Source: Casimicrobium huifangae (GTDB lineage Bacteria > Pseudomonadota > Gammaproteobacteria > Burkholderiales > Casimicrobiaceae). Taken from it: a stretch of DNA of 64,000 nt. Below are positions 17,339-26,915 of the stretch, piece after piece. The translations under genes and the position numbers were made by a program. The stretch covers positions 709,847-773,846 of the forward strand of contig NZ_CP041352.1 in NCBI RefSeq assembly GCF_009746125.1, written 5' to 3'. The first letter of the stretch is position 1. Each line of letters starts with the position of its first letter. Below the pieces are notes generated by a model, which was given only the letters and a program-made list of their open reading frames with translations, was not told the origin of the DNA and ran no database searches.

Positions 17339-19114
17339 TCAGCGCTGCCTGCTCAGCCGCTCGCGTTCCGACAAGTCGATGTCAACGTATTTCCAAGGCG
17401 TGCGCCAGAACGGGTGGCGCAGATAGTTCTTCAGCCACGGATGCGAAACGTCATTGGCATAGGTGTGGAAGCCAAAGTCGAGCACGGAGTAAGCCGCTGC
17501 GATCCTCGACAGGGCTTCGTAGATCGCCGTGCGCCGCGGCCCGATCGGCGTTGCCTCGGCGAGGTCGTAGAGCCGGTCGTACTCGGCATCCTTGAACTGC
17601 ATGTCGTTGATGGCGTTGATGTTGCGCGATACCAGCAGGCTCGGGTAGCCGCTGCCACCGGGACCGCTGGAGATCCAGCCCCAGCCCCAGGATTGCAGCT
17701 TGCCGGTGCGCGACATCTCGATCAGGTCGGGCCATTTCTGGCTGAAAAACTGCACCTTGATGCCGATGGCGTCCATGCTCTGCTTCCAGATCTCGTCCTG
17801 CTCCCGCGACTTGCTGTCGGGTGGGTTGGAGCGGGTGAAGATGAGCGGCTTGCAGCCCGGTGCCTCGCGATAACCGTCGCCATCGCAGTCCTTGTAGCCA
17901 AAGCGGTCGAGCAGGGCGCGGGCGAGCGGTGGGTCATACGGTGGTCGCAGGTTGAGGCCCTTCGAGTGACCGTTCTGGGTGGGCGGAATCAGTTGAGTAG
18001 CGAACTCGGCCTGACCTTTGTAGATGGTCTCGCGCTCGCGCGGGCCGTTGTAGCCCAGCAGGATGGCGCGGCGCAGGGCGATCTTTTCCAGGGCCATGCC
18101 ACCGACCACCGGGTCGCTCATATTGAAGTACTGGAACTGCAACGAGGGTTCCATACGCCGCTGGTGACGGATGCCGCGCGTCGCATACTCCGCCTTCAGT
18201 GCGGTGCCGTCGAACACGCGCTCGTGCAGTGCCCGTGGCACGTCGATCTGGTCGAGCTCGCCGCTCTGGAATGCGAGCATGCGTGGCAGCGGCTCCTCGA
18301 GGATCTGCACTTCAATGCGGTCAAGCTGCGGCACCTTGAGCGTGGGTGACGGGCCGGACGCGAGCGGCAGCGCCTCGTCGCGATAGCCGGGATAGCGGGT
18401 GAGCACAATGCGGCTGGAGCGCTTCCATTCGCTCGCTGCCAGCTGGAATGCGTTGGTGCCGATCGGGTGCTCGCGCACGCGGCCGCGTTCGTCGCGGTAC
18501 TTCTCGATCACCTCGCGTGCCACTGCGCTGAATGCGCTGGCAGCGAGGTCATACAGGAACTCGTACTGCGGCTTTTCAAAAACAATCTGCAGGCGATAGC
18601 GGTCGAGCGTGCGCAGCCCCGGAAACTCGCGGTCGTAGTCGAACTTGCCCGACTTCTCGGCCGCTTCGCGTACCGGCTTCATCCCTACCAGCTTGTTCTC
18701 GATCAGGTAGTAGTTCGGCGACGCGATCTTTGGATCCATCAGGCGCTTGATGGCGTACACATAGTCGGCGGCGACCAGCTCGCGCTTCTTGCCGGCGAAC
18801 ACCGGGTCGTCCTGGAAATAGATGCCCGGCTTGACGGTGAGTGTGTACGTCCGGCCGTCGGGCGAGACCTCGGGCATCTGCGCCAGCGTCGCAGGTTTTA
18901 GCGCGACCGGACGGGCATGATAGTCGTAGTCCAGCGGCGGATCGAACACCATGCGGATGATGTCGCTCGACGGAATGTCGTCGGACGCGGCGGGATCGAA
19001 GGTGCTCTCTGCGGCCGTGAAGGCGATGTGCAGCGTCTTCGTTGCCGCGAAGCCCGCGCAGGCGAACGTTGCACCAAGCAGCAGTGCAAACGTGAGGGTG
19101 ATCGACTTGCGCAT
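17339..19114 (-). CDS. ABC-type peptide/oligopeptide substrate-binding protein (second of a tandem pair)
   Basis: The 591-residue protein starts with a signal peptide (SITLTFALLLGATFACAGFA) and shares block after block with the downstream neighbour: FDPPLDYDYHARPVALKP, DDPVFAGKKRELVAADYVYAIKRL, GIRHQRRMEPSLQFQYFN, RFGYKDCDGDGYREAPGCK and WGWGWISSG. They are diverged paralogues from a tandem duplication. This copy has an extra Cys pair around the Asp-rich loop (KDCDGDGYREAPGCK) that could form a disulfide, which the other lacks. Ligands are presumably peptides. Such diverged pairs often differ in ligand choice. It is separated by 22 bp from glutathione peroxidase. Confidence 0.92.
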   Translation of the reverse strand: MRKSITLTFALLLGATFACAGFAATKTLHIAFTAAESTFDPAASDDIPSSDIIRMVFDPPLDYDYHARPVALKPATLAQMPEVSPDGRTYTLTVKPGIYFQDDPVFAGKKRELVAADYVYAIKRLMDPKIASPNYYLIENKLVGMKPVREAAEKSGKFDYDREFPGLRTLDRYRLQIVFEKPQYEFLYDLAASAFSAVAREVIEKYRDERGRVREHPIGTNAFQLAASEWKRSSRIVLTRYPGYRDEALPLASGPSPTLKVPQLDRIEVQILEEPLPRMLAFQSGELDQIDVPRALHERVFDGTALKAEYATRGIRHQRRMEPSLQFQYFNMSDPVVGGMALEKIALRRAILLGYNGPRERETIYKGQAEFATQLIPPTQNGHSKGLNLRPPYDPPLARALLDRFGYKDCDGDGYREAPGCKPLIFTRSNPPDSKSREQDEIWKQSMDAIGIKVQFFSQKWPDLIEMSRTGKLQSWGWGWISSGPGGSGYPSLLVSRNINAINDMQFKDAEYDRLYDLAEATPIGPRRTAIYEALSRIAAAYSVLDFGFHTYANDVSHPWLKNYLRHPFWRTPWKYVDIDLSERERLSRQR

Positions 19115-19136
19115 GGCCTGGGCGCCGGTCTGGACG

Positions 19137-19616
19137 TCAGCCTAGAGCCTTTTCGATGTCCTTCGCGAGTGAGGCGGGCTCATCCTGCGGCGCGAAGCGC
19201 TTCACCTTGCCATCGGGGGTGACGAGGAACTTGGTGAAATTCCACTTCACGTTCTTGCTGCCGAGCAGACCGGGTGCTTCTTCCTTGAGGTGCTCGAACA
19301 GCGGTGCTGCGTTGTCACCATTGACATCGACCTTGGCAAACATCGGGAAGTTGACGCCGTAGTTCAGGTCGCAAAAGCTTGCGATCTCGCTCTCGTCACC
19401 GGGCTCCTGTTCGCCGAACTGGTTGCAAGGGAAGCCGAGTACTTCCAGACCCTGCTCATGGTATTTGTCATGCAGCGCCTGCAGGCCCTTGTATTGCGGC
19501 GTAAAGCCGCACTTGCTGGCGGTGTTCACGATCAGCAGCGTCTTGCCCTTGTACTTGGCGAGCTTCTGCGGTTTGCCGTTGATGTCCTTGACGGTGAAAT
19601 CGAATGCGGTGGTCAT
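19137..19616 (-). CDS. glutathione peroxidase family thiol peroxidase
   Basis: The 159-residue protein is a cysteine-type GPx. The peroxidatic Cys is in NTASKCGFTPQYKGLQAL, the second signature is GFPCNQFGEQEPG, and the active-site Trp/Asn block is WNFTKFLV. It lacks selenocysteine. Bacterial members of this type commonly use thioredoxin. There is no signal peptide, so it is cytoplasmic. It is on the same strand as the PLP lyase and formaldehyde genes upstream, but a REP-like repeat (19643-19705) separates it from them, so shared transcription is uncertain. Confidence 0.95.
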   Translation of the reverse strand: MTTAFDFTVKDINGKPQKLAKYKGKTLLIVNTASKCGFTPQYKGLQALHDKYHEQGLEVLGFPCNQFGEQEPGDESEIASFCDLNYGVNFPMFAKVDVNGDNAAPLFEHLKEEAPGLLGSKNVKWNFTKFLVTPDGKVKRFAPQDEPASLAKDIEKALG

Positions 19617-19642
19617 GAGGATCTCCTTGCCAAATTACTTAC

Positions 19643-19705
19643 TGTAGGAGCGGCTCTGCCGCGAACAACAACTGCAACTGAGGTCGCGGCGGAGCCGCTC
19701 CTACA
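19643..19705. repeat. REP-like inverted repeat, copy 2
   Basis: The arms at 19643-19664 and 19683-19705 match those of the copy at 12059-12128 base for base over about 22 nt. The loop is shorter and different. It lies between the glutathione peroxidase start and the PLP lyase stop. In that position it could act as a processing or termination hairpin. Confidence 0.85.
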
Positions 19706-19713
19706 AACAAAAA

Positions 19714-20877
19714 CTACAGTGCCGCGAAGCCACGCTCCAGATCGGCCTTGAGATCACGCTCGTCCTCAAGCCCGATGTTCAGGCGAATCAGCGCGCCCTT
19801 GTGCGGCCAATGCGTGCGCGATTTCGCGAGATCATAGGTGAGAGCCAGCGAGCCGATACCTCCCCAGCTGGCGCCAATGCCAAAGAACTCAAGCGCCTCG
19901 ATGAAGCGGGCCGCCGCATCGGCACCATACTGATCGTGCAACACGAACGAAAACACCCCGGTGGAGCCGGTGAAGTCGCGTTTCCAGATCTCGTGGCCGG
20001 GGCTGCCGGGCAAGGCCGGATGCAGCACCAGCTTGACCTCCGGTCGCGTCTGCATCCACTGCGCGATCTCGTTGGTGACCCGCTCGACGTGACGGATGCG
20101 CAGCGGCATGGTCGGCAAGCCGCGCAGCACCAGATACACATCGTCTGGCGCGCAGCACTGGCCGGTCTGCAGCGCCATGTCCTTCACGCGCTTCCAGGTC
20201 GCCTCATCCTTCGCGGTGATCGATCCCATCACCAGATCGCTGTGCCCGGCCGGATACTTGGTCAGCGCATGTACCGAGATGTCGGCGCCCAGTTCAAATG
20301 CGCGCAGATACCAGCCGGCGCTGTAGGTGTTGTCGATGGCAACCAGCGCACCGGCCGCGTGGGCCGCAGCGGCGATGGCGGGCAGATCGCTCACTTCCAT
20401 CGTGATGGAGCCCGGCGTTTCCACCCACACCAGCCTGGTGTTCGGCTTGATCTGGGCGGCAATGCCGGCACCTACCAGCGGGTCGTATTGCTCAACGGTG
20501 ACATCCATCCGTTTGAGCAGCCCGTTGGCCAGTGTCTTGACCGGGTCGTACACGTTGGCGGGGATCAGCACATGATCGCCCGGCGCCACGAACGGCAGAA
20601 ATGCGTATGCCACGGCGGCCAGCCCGGACGGGAACAGCACGGTGGCGAAGCCGCCTTCCCACTCGGCGAGGCGGTTCTGCAGGTCGCGCGTGGTCGGCGT
20701 GCCACTGGTGCCGTAGGTGTAGATCGATTCGTCGAAGCCCGAGCGGTTCTTCCACTTGTCGATGTTCTCGAACAGCACGGTGGAGGCGCGCTCGGTGCCG
20801 GGCACCAGTGAGCGAAAGCCGCCGGGGGCGGCGCGCTCCGGATGAATGAGCAGGGTGGCAGGTTGCTTGGTGGTCAT
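19714..20877 (-). CDS. metC: cystathionine beta-lyase (PLP-dependent, Cys/Met metabolism family)
   Basis: The 387-residue enzyme belongs to the trans-sulfuration PLP family. It has the N-terminal R-x3-Y-type region (YTYGTSGTPTTRDLQNRLAEWEGG), a PLP-contacting FPSGLAAVAYAFL, VWVETPGS, and the Schiff-base Lys in SVHALTKYPAGHSDLVMG. SIGLALTYDLAKSRTH-like blocks near the end resemble MetC. The reaction is cystathionine to homocysteine, pyruvate and ammonia. A related C-S lyase role is possible. It is 18 bp downstream of fghA, so it probably shares its transcript. Confidence 0.88.
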   Translation of the reverse strand: MTTKQPATLLIHPERAAPGGFRSLVPGTERASTVLFENIDKWKNRSGFDESIYTYGTSGTPTTRDLQNRLAEWEGGFATVLFPSGLAAVAYAFLPFVAPGDHVLIPANVYDPVKTLANGLLKRMDVTVEQYDPLVGAGIAAQIKPNTRLVWVETPGSITMEVSDLPAIAAAAHAAGALVAIDNTYSAGWYLRAFELGADISVHALTKYPAGHSDLVMGSITAKDEATWKRVKDMALQTGQCCAPDDVYLVLRGLPTMPLRIRHVERVTNEIAQWMQTRPEVKLVLHPALPGSPGHEIWKRDFTGSTGVFSFVLHDQYGADAAARFIEALEFFGIGASWGGIGSLALTYDLAKSRTHWPHKGALIRLNIGLEDERDLKADLERGFAAL

Positions 20878-20895
20878 GGGTCGTTGCCAGTGCGA

Positions 20896-21770
20896 TCAGC
20901 CGCGCAGCAGGATACGCGCGTGATGATCGAGATGATCGTTGATGAAAGTCGAGATGAAGTAGTAACCGTGATCGTATCCCGCGTGGCGGCGCAAAGTCAG
21001 CGGCTGTTTGACTGCGGCACAGGCATGTTCGAACAGGTGCGGGTGTAACTGCGCTTCGAGAAACTTGTCGGCGAGGCCCTGATCGATCAGGATGCCGTCG
21101 GGGAACGGCGCCGCCGCCGCGCGCCCCATGAGCTCGCTGGCGTCGTGCTCGCACCACAGTGCGCTATCGGTGCCGAGATAGCCAGCGAACGCTTTCTGCC
21201 CCCACGGGCATTGCGTCGGTGCGCAGATGGGAGCGAATGCCGACAGCGACTTGAACAAACCGGGATGCCGCAGCGCGAGCGTCAGCGCGCCGTGACCGCC
21301 CATCGAATGGCCAGACAGGCCGAGCCGCTCCCTATCAATGGGCAAAGTCTGCGCAAGCAGCGCTGGCAGCTCCTGCGTCAGGTAGCTTTCCATGCGGTAA
21401 TGCTGCGACCACGGTGAGACCGTGGCGTCGAGATAGAAGCTCGCGGCGAGACCGAAGTCCCAGCTATCGGTTTCTCCAGGTACGCCGGCGCCTCGCGGGC
21501 TGGTGTCGGGAGCGATCAGCGCGATGCCCAGCTCGGCGGCGCGTCGCTGCGCACCGGCCTTGATCATGAAAGTCTCTTCGTTGCAGGTGAGGCCGGCGAG
21601 GTAGACGATCGCCGGTACCTTGTCTCGCGCATCGCCGGGCACCGCCTGCGCGGGCAGGAACACCGAGAAGCGCATCGGCAGACCAATCGCGCCCGAGTCA
21701 TGCTCGTAGAAGCGCTGCACGCCGCCGAAGCAGCCATGCTCGCTGAGCAGCTGCAACGTCGTGTCGGCCA

Positions 21771-21771
<1 letters not shown>
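20896..21771 (-). CDS. fghA: S-formylglutathione hydrolase
   Basis: The 291-residue esterase-D-type enzyme hydrolyses S-formylglutathione to formate and glutathione, the second step of glutathione-dependent formaldehyde oxidation. The family blocks are GGVQRFYEHDSGAIGLPMRFSVFLP, VYLAGLTCNEETFMIKAGAQR, the nucleophile in LSGHSMGGHGALTLAL, and the late His in RRHAGYDHGYYFI. Its ATG shares one base with the TGA of the upstream dehydrogenase gene, so translation should be coupled. Length and context make this assignment secure. Confidence 0.97.
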
Positions 21772-22889
<1,118 letters not shown>

Positions 22890-23069
22890 GCGAGAGATCC
22901 TTTGCGGCAATGTAGCGTGCAGTGTATTCGTCCTGCTGGTAGCCAAGCCCGTGTCAGTGCACCACAAACCTGAACACCGCAGGCGCTACGGCGCGCTACG
23001 AGCCTAGAATCGGACAGCAGCTCGCGCACGGGCGCGGGGCACCAACAGAAGCATTGGCGGGAGAACAAG

Positions 23070-24770
23070 ATGAAGTGGTTGAAGGCGCGTGCCTGGGCCG
23101 CACTGGTTGTGGCAGGGATGGTGGGATGTGCTGGCGCAGCGACGCCTGCTGCCAGTGGCGTACCCGGCGGAATTGCGCCGCCGAAACTGGTCGTGGTGGT
23201 GCTGGTGGACGGCTTGCCGCAGGAACAGTTACTGAAGAACTACGACCTGTTCGTGCCGAACGGTTTGCGCCGCTTGATGGACAAGGGTGCATGGTTCTCC
23301 GACGCCCATCAGGCACATGCCTTTACCGTGACTGCGGTGGGCCATGCCACGATCCTCTCCGGCGCTTATCCCTACCAGACGGGCATCATCGGCAACGACT
23401 GGAAAACGCGCGACGGCAAGTTCATCTACAACACTGCCGACACCGCGCACAAGTACCTCGACGGTACGCCCACGCAGGATGAAGACGGCACCAGTCCGAA
23501 GCTGCTGCAGGTGAGCCTGCTCGGCGACGAGTTGCGCTACGCCACCAACAACGCTGGCCGTGTGTTCTCGGTGGCCGGCAAGGATCGCGGTGCGATCCTG
23601 ATGGCAGGCAAGACGGGAACCGCCTACATGTACTCCACCAAGACTGGCCGCTTCACCAGCACCAGCTACTACATGGACAAGCACCCGCAGTGGTGGGAGG
23701 ACTACTACGCGAAGGCGCCACAGAACAAGTGGTTCCACCAGCGCTGGAATGTGCTGCTGGACAACCCGAAGGCCTATGAGCGCGCGCTACCGGAAGGCCA
23801 GAAGGCCGCGGTTTACAACCAGATGACTTCGAAGATGGGCTACCTCTACGGCATCGGTGAAACCAGCCCTGGCGCGAGTTACTACCGCATGCTGATGCCG
23901 AGTCCGTTCGGCGACGAAATGACCGCCGATTTTGCGCTGACCATGATGAAGTCGGAAGCCATCGGCCGCAATCCCAAGGGCGCCACCGACATCATGACTG
24001 TGAGCTTCTCCAGCCACGATTACATCAATCACAACTTTGGTCCCGAAAGCATCCAGTCGATGGATCACCTGCTGCGGCTGGACCGTACACTGGCAAAGTT
24101 TTTCGAGGCGGTGGAAGCGCATGCCGGGCGCGACAACGTGCTCACCGTGTTCTCGGCCGACCACGGCTTCATGAACACCCCTGAATACAGCAGCGGTCGT
24201 GGTTTCGAGGCGGGCCGCATTGACCCGACGGATACCCGCAACGCGGTGAATGCGCTGGCCGAGAAGAAATTCGGCATCCCGAAAATTGCGACGCAGCACA
24301 TGGTGGGTGGCTGGACGCTCGACTACGCAGCGATCGATACCAAAGGCCTCAATCGCGAAGAGGTGGAGACCTTCATGGCGCGTGCGCTGCTCGATCAGCC
24401 CGGCATCGGCTACGCCTTCACGCGCAGCCAGCTTGAACGTGGCGACCTCCCGGCGCATCGCGTCGCGCTGCTGTCCCAGCGCGCCTGGTTCCGGCAGTCG
24501 GCGGTGGACATCATGGTGATTACCAAGCCTTTCCATTACTTCCAGTCGAAAACGTCCAACCCCGGCAGCGTCTGCTCGCACGGCACGCCGTACAGCTACG
24601 ACACCAACGTGCCGCTGATGATCCACGGTCCGAAATGGGTCAGGGCCGGCCGCTACACGCAGTACGCCGAGACGGTGGACATCGCGCCGACCTTGGCGCA
24701 GGTGCTCAATGTGCGTGTGCCCAGTGCGAGTGAAGGCAAGGTGTTGACGCACGCGCTGGTAGCCCGCTGA
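23070..24770 (+). CDS. alkaline phosphatase superfamily protein, PafA-like phosphomonoesterase/phosphodiesterase
   Basis: The 566-residue protein is exported. It has a hydrophobic signal (ARAWAALVVAGMVGCAGAA) that could be a lipoprotein signal with Cys20, although the -3 Met is not ideal. The metal site starts with D47 in VVVVLVDGLP, and the nucleophile is Thr94 in TAVGHATILSGAYPYQTG, the pattern of the phosphate-irrepressible phosphatase PafA and nucleotide pyrophosphatases. Later ligands are in MTVSFSSHDYINHNFGP and TVFSADHGFMNTPEY, with a final His in the GTPYSYDTNVPLMIHG block. It would release phosphate from organic phosphates in the periplasm. It is monocistronic and convergent with an IclR gene. 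Confidence 0.9.
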   Translation: MKWLKARAWAALVVAGMVGCAGAATPAASGVPGGIAPPKLVVVVLVDGLPQEQLLKNYDLFVPNGLRRLMDKGAWFSDAHQAHAFTVTAVGHATILSGAYPYQTGIIGNDWKTRDGKFIYNTADTAHKYLDGTPTQDEDGTSPKLLQVSLLGDELRYATNNAGRVFSVAGKDRGAILMAGKTGTAYMYSTKTGRFTSTSYYMDKHPQWWEDYYAKAPQNKWFHQRWNVLLDNPKAYERALPEGQKAAVYNQMTSKMGYLYGIGETSPGASYYRMLMPSPFGDEMTADFALTMMKSEAIGRNPKGATDIMTVSFSSHDYINHNFGPESIQSMDHLLRLDRTLAKFFEAVEAHAGRDNVLTVFSADHGFMNTPEYSSGRGFEAGRIDPTDTRNAVNALAEKKFGIPKIATQHMVGGWTLDYAAIDTKGLNREEVETFMARALLDQPGIGYAFTRSQLERGDLPAHRVALLSQRAWFRQSAVDIMVITKPFHYFQSKTSNPGSVCSHGTPYSYDTNVPLMIHGPKWVRAGRYTQYAETVDIAPTLAQVLNVRVPSASEGKVLTHALVAR

Positions 24771-24807
24771 GACGACACAGCTTTCCGGGTAGATGACCAC
24801 TGGGCGA

Positions 24808-24896
24808 GGGCTCAAAGCGCATTTTGTCTAAAAGTCAACTTTTTGCACTTTTACGCATGAAGCCCCTGTTGAATGCGGTTTTCCGGTAAAAGCTGC
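24808..24896 (+). ncRNA. structured intergenic element, copy B of four
   Basis: The 89-nt sequence begins GGGCTCAAAGCGC, contains AAAAGTCAACTTTTT (a hairpin AAAAGT/ACTTTT), then GAAGCCCCTGTTGAATGCGG, a TTTT tract and TAAAAGCTGC. It aligns with the copies at 12906, 43912 and 56767. It is located between the convergent ends of the phosphatase and IclR genes. An RNA function is inferred. Confidence 0.5.
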
Positions 24897-24914
24897 AAGC
24901 TGCGGAACGACCGG

Positions 24915-25748
24915 TCAACGCCGTGATATTCGGGCCGGCGCAGTGGCGGTGTCAGCCAGTGTTACCGGCGTACGACGCGCCAGGATCGGTGATGCGGCGC
25001 TCGCCAGTGCCAGTTCGGCGGCCACTTCCTTCAGAGCCGGCCCCAGCTGCAGCATGCGGGCTTCGGTCAGGCGAATCAGCGGCCCGGCAATGGTGATCAC
25101 GCCCACTGCGGGCTCGCCCGCGCGCTGGATGGGTGCCGCCATCGCCGTCATGCCCGGCGCAAACATTTCAACGATCATGCTGAAGCCACGCCTGCGGGCA
25201 TCCTGCAGCAGCTTGACCAGTTGCTTGACACTGGTCGGCGCGTTGGGTCCGAATTCGACGGGACTGCCGAAACCCTGCCGCACCACAATCTCCAGCGCCT
25301 CATTCTCGGCCAGCGTCGATAGCCAGGCGTGGCCCGCCGCGCTGCACGAAAGGCGCACGTCGGTGCCGGTGTCGGGGTCGTAGCGCAGCCCGCTCTTAGC
25401 GCCCTGCGCCTTGGCCACAAAGGTCAGCCGCTCGCCATCGACGATCGCCAGACGCACCAACTCCCCCGAGCGCTCAGCCATGCGGTCCATCAGCGGCTGC
25501 GCGATGTCCACGATGCCGGAGCCGGACAGGTAGTTGAGGCCGAGCGCGGCGAGCTTGGTGGTCAGCGCGTACTCGCCATGCTCGCGCATCTGTCGCACGT
25601 AGCCGAACTGCACCAGATCAGTCAGCAGCCGGTGACAGGCGCCGCGCGGAATACGCAGCTCGTCCGACAGCGCGCTCAACGACTGCCCCTGTGGTCGTGC
25701 CGCCAGATATTCGAGAACCTGAAACGAACGCTCGAGTGAGGAGGACAT
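24915..25748 (-). CDS. IclR-family transcriptional regulator
   Basis: The product is 277 residues from ATG 25748; the frame extends 19 codons further but the family N-terminus fits MSSSLERSFQVLEYLAARPQGQSLSALSDELRIPRGACHRLLTDLV, a winged helix. The effector-binding domain follows with LAIVDGERLTFVAKAQG, SCSAAGHAWLSTLAENEAL and AMAAPIQRAGEPAVGVITIAGP. It is divergent from the TRAP binding protein and dehydroquinase genes. The 138-bp gap contains a clear IclR-type operator (25812-25834), so it most likely controls those genes, and perhaps itself, in response to a hydroaromatic or aromatic acid. Confidence 0.93.
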   Translation of the reverse strand: MSSSLERSFQVLEYLAARPQGQSLSALSDELRIPRGACHRLLTDLVQFGYVRQMREHGEYALTTKLAALGLNYLSGSGIVDIAQPLMDRMAERSGELVRLAIVDGERLTFVAKAQGAKSGLRYDPDTGTDVRLSCSAAGHAWLSTLAENEALEIVVRQGFGSPVEFGPNAPTSVKQLVKLLQDARRRGFSMIVEMFAPGMTAMAAPIQRAGEPAVGVITIAGPLIRLTEARMLQLGPALKEVAAELALASAASPILARRTPVTLADTATAPARISRR

Positions 25749-25811
25749 GAGTTTGCGGCGTGGCGAAGCTGGCTCCGGATCATAGCGAAGCTTCGCGGAT
25801 TTCATTCAAAA

Positions 25812-25834
25812 TGGAACAATGTTCCATATGGAAC
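25812..25834. promoter_or_regulatory. IclR-type operator, three alternating GGAAC half-sites
   Basis: TGGAACAATGTTCCA (25812-25826) is an inverted repeat with a 3-bp centre, close to the E. coli IclR consensus half-site pattern. It overlaps a second perfect palindrome, GTTCCATATGGAAC (25821-25834). Three half-sites in alternating orientation would allow binding of an IclR dimer or tetramer between the divergent iclR-family and TRAP genes. Confidence 0.75.
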
Positions 25835-25886
25835 GAAATGTCGTTATTATGCGAGCCAGTATCCACACCGCACAAGGAGGTACCCC

Positions 25887-26915
25887 GTGCAGCATTCCGT
25901 CCGACTCTTCACTACCGCCGCGATTGCCCTCGCCGGCGTCGCATTCGTGTCGCCCAGCGCGTCAGCGCAGTCTGCGCCGGACGCGCAGGAGCGCACCATC
26001 AAGTTCGGCCATCTGAACAACCCCGATCATCCGGTGAGCCTCGGGGTGAAGAAATTTGCCGAATTGCTCGCCGCGAAAAGCGGGGGCAAACTCAAGGTCA
26101 ACGAATTCCCGTCCAACCAGCTCGGCAACGAGTTGCAGCAGCAGTCTGCTCTGCAGGGTGGTGTGCAGGAAATGACGGCACCGAGCACCAGTTCGCTCGC
26201 CGGTATCGTCAAGGAGTTCGGCCTGATTGACTTTCCGTTTGCGCTGGCGAGTTTCGAGCAGGCCGACGCGCTGCTCGACGGCCCGTTCGGTCAGGCCCTT
26301 ATTGCGCGCTTGCCCGAGAAGGGGCTGATTGCGCTCGGCTACTGGGACCTGGGCTTTCGCAATGTCACCAACAGCCGCCGACCCATCAACCGGCCGGAAG
26401 ATCTCGACGGCATCAAGATTCGTGTGATCCCGAATCCGGTGTTCCTGGAAACCTTCAAGGCGTTCAAGGCGAACCCGGTGCCAATGCCGTTTGCCGAGCT
26501 GTACGGCGCGCTGGAGGCAAAGGCAGTCGATGGTCAGGAGAACCCGTTTGCGGTGATCCTTTCCAACAAAATGTTCGAGGTGCAGAAGTACGTCAGCGCG
26601 ACCAACCACGTCTACGGCACCAACATCATCCTGGTCAGCAAGCGCTTCTGGGACAAGCTCTCTCCAGCCGAGCAGAAGATGATGCAGGACGCCGCCAATG
26701 AAGCGAAGCGTTACCAGCGCCAGGTCAGTCGCGACGCCGCGCAGAAGGCAGTCGCCGAGTTGAAGGCGAAAGGCATGCAGTACAACGAGCTGGCAGCGGC
26801 CGAGCAGGCGCGCATGCGCCAGATTGCCAAACCGGTGACCGACAAGTTTGCCGCGTCTTACGACGCCACGCTGGTGAAGCTCTACAACGACGAACTGGCA
26901 CGCATCCGCAAATGA
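25887..26915 (+). CDS. TRAP transporter solute-binding protein (DctP family)
   Basis: The product is 342 residues from GTG 25887, which has a perfect AAGGAGGT 6-7 nt upstream. A signal peptide (LFTTAAIALAGVAFVSPSASA) precedes the DctP fold: IKFGHLNNPDHPVSLGVKKFAELL, the conserved Arg block KIRVIPNPVFLETFKAFKANPVPMPFAELYGALEAKAVDGQENPF that contacts the substrate carboxylate, and SKRFWDKLSPAEQKMM. It should bind an organic acid in the periplasm. The membrane subunits DctQ and DctM are absent from this window, and the next gene, overlapping by 4 bp, is a dehydroquinase. The likely ligand is therefore a quinate- or shikimate-like or aromatic acid. That is inference from context. Confidence 0.93.
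   Translation: MQHSVRLFTTAAIALAGVAFVSPSASAQSAPDAQERTIKFGHLNNPDHPVSLGVKKFAELLAAKSGGKLKVNEFPSNQLGNELQQQSALQGGVQEMTAPSTSSLAGIVKEFGLIDFPFALASFEQADALLDGPFGQALIARLPEKGLIALGYWDLGFRNVTNSRRPINRPEDLDGIKIRVIPNPVFLETFKAFKANPVPMPFAELYGALEAKAVDGQENPFAVILSNKMFEVQKYVSATNHVYGTNIILVSKRFWDKLSPAEQKMMQDAANEAKRYQRQVSRDAAQKAVAELKAKGMQYNELAAAEQARMRQIAKPVTDKFAASYDATLVKLYNDELARIRK

Noticed and set aside
23787-24815. 342-codon minus-strand frame opposite the phosphatase
   Set aside because: The plus-strand frame has catalytic motifs and a signal peptide; this one has neither.
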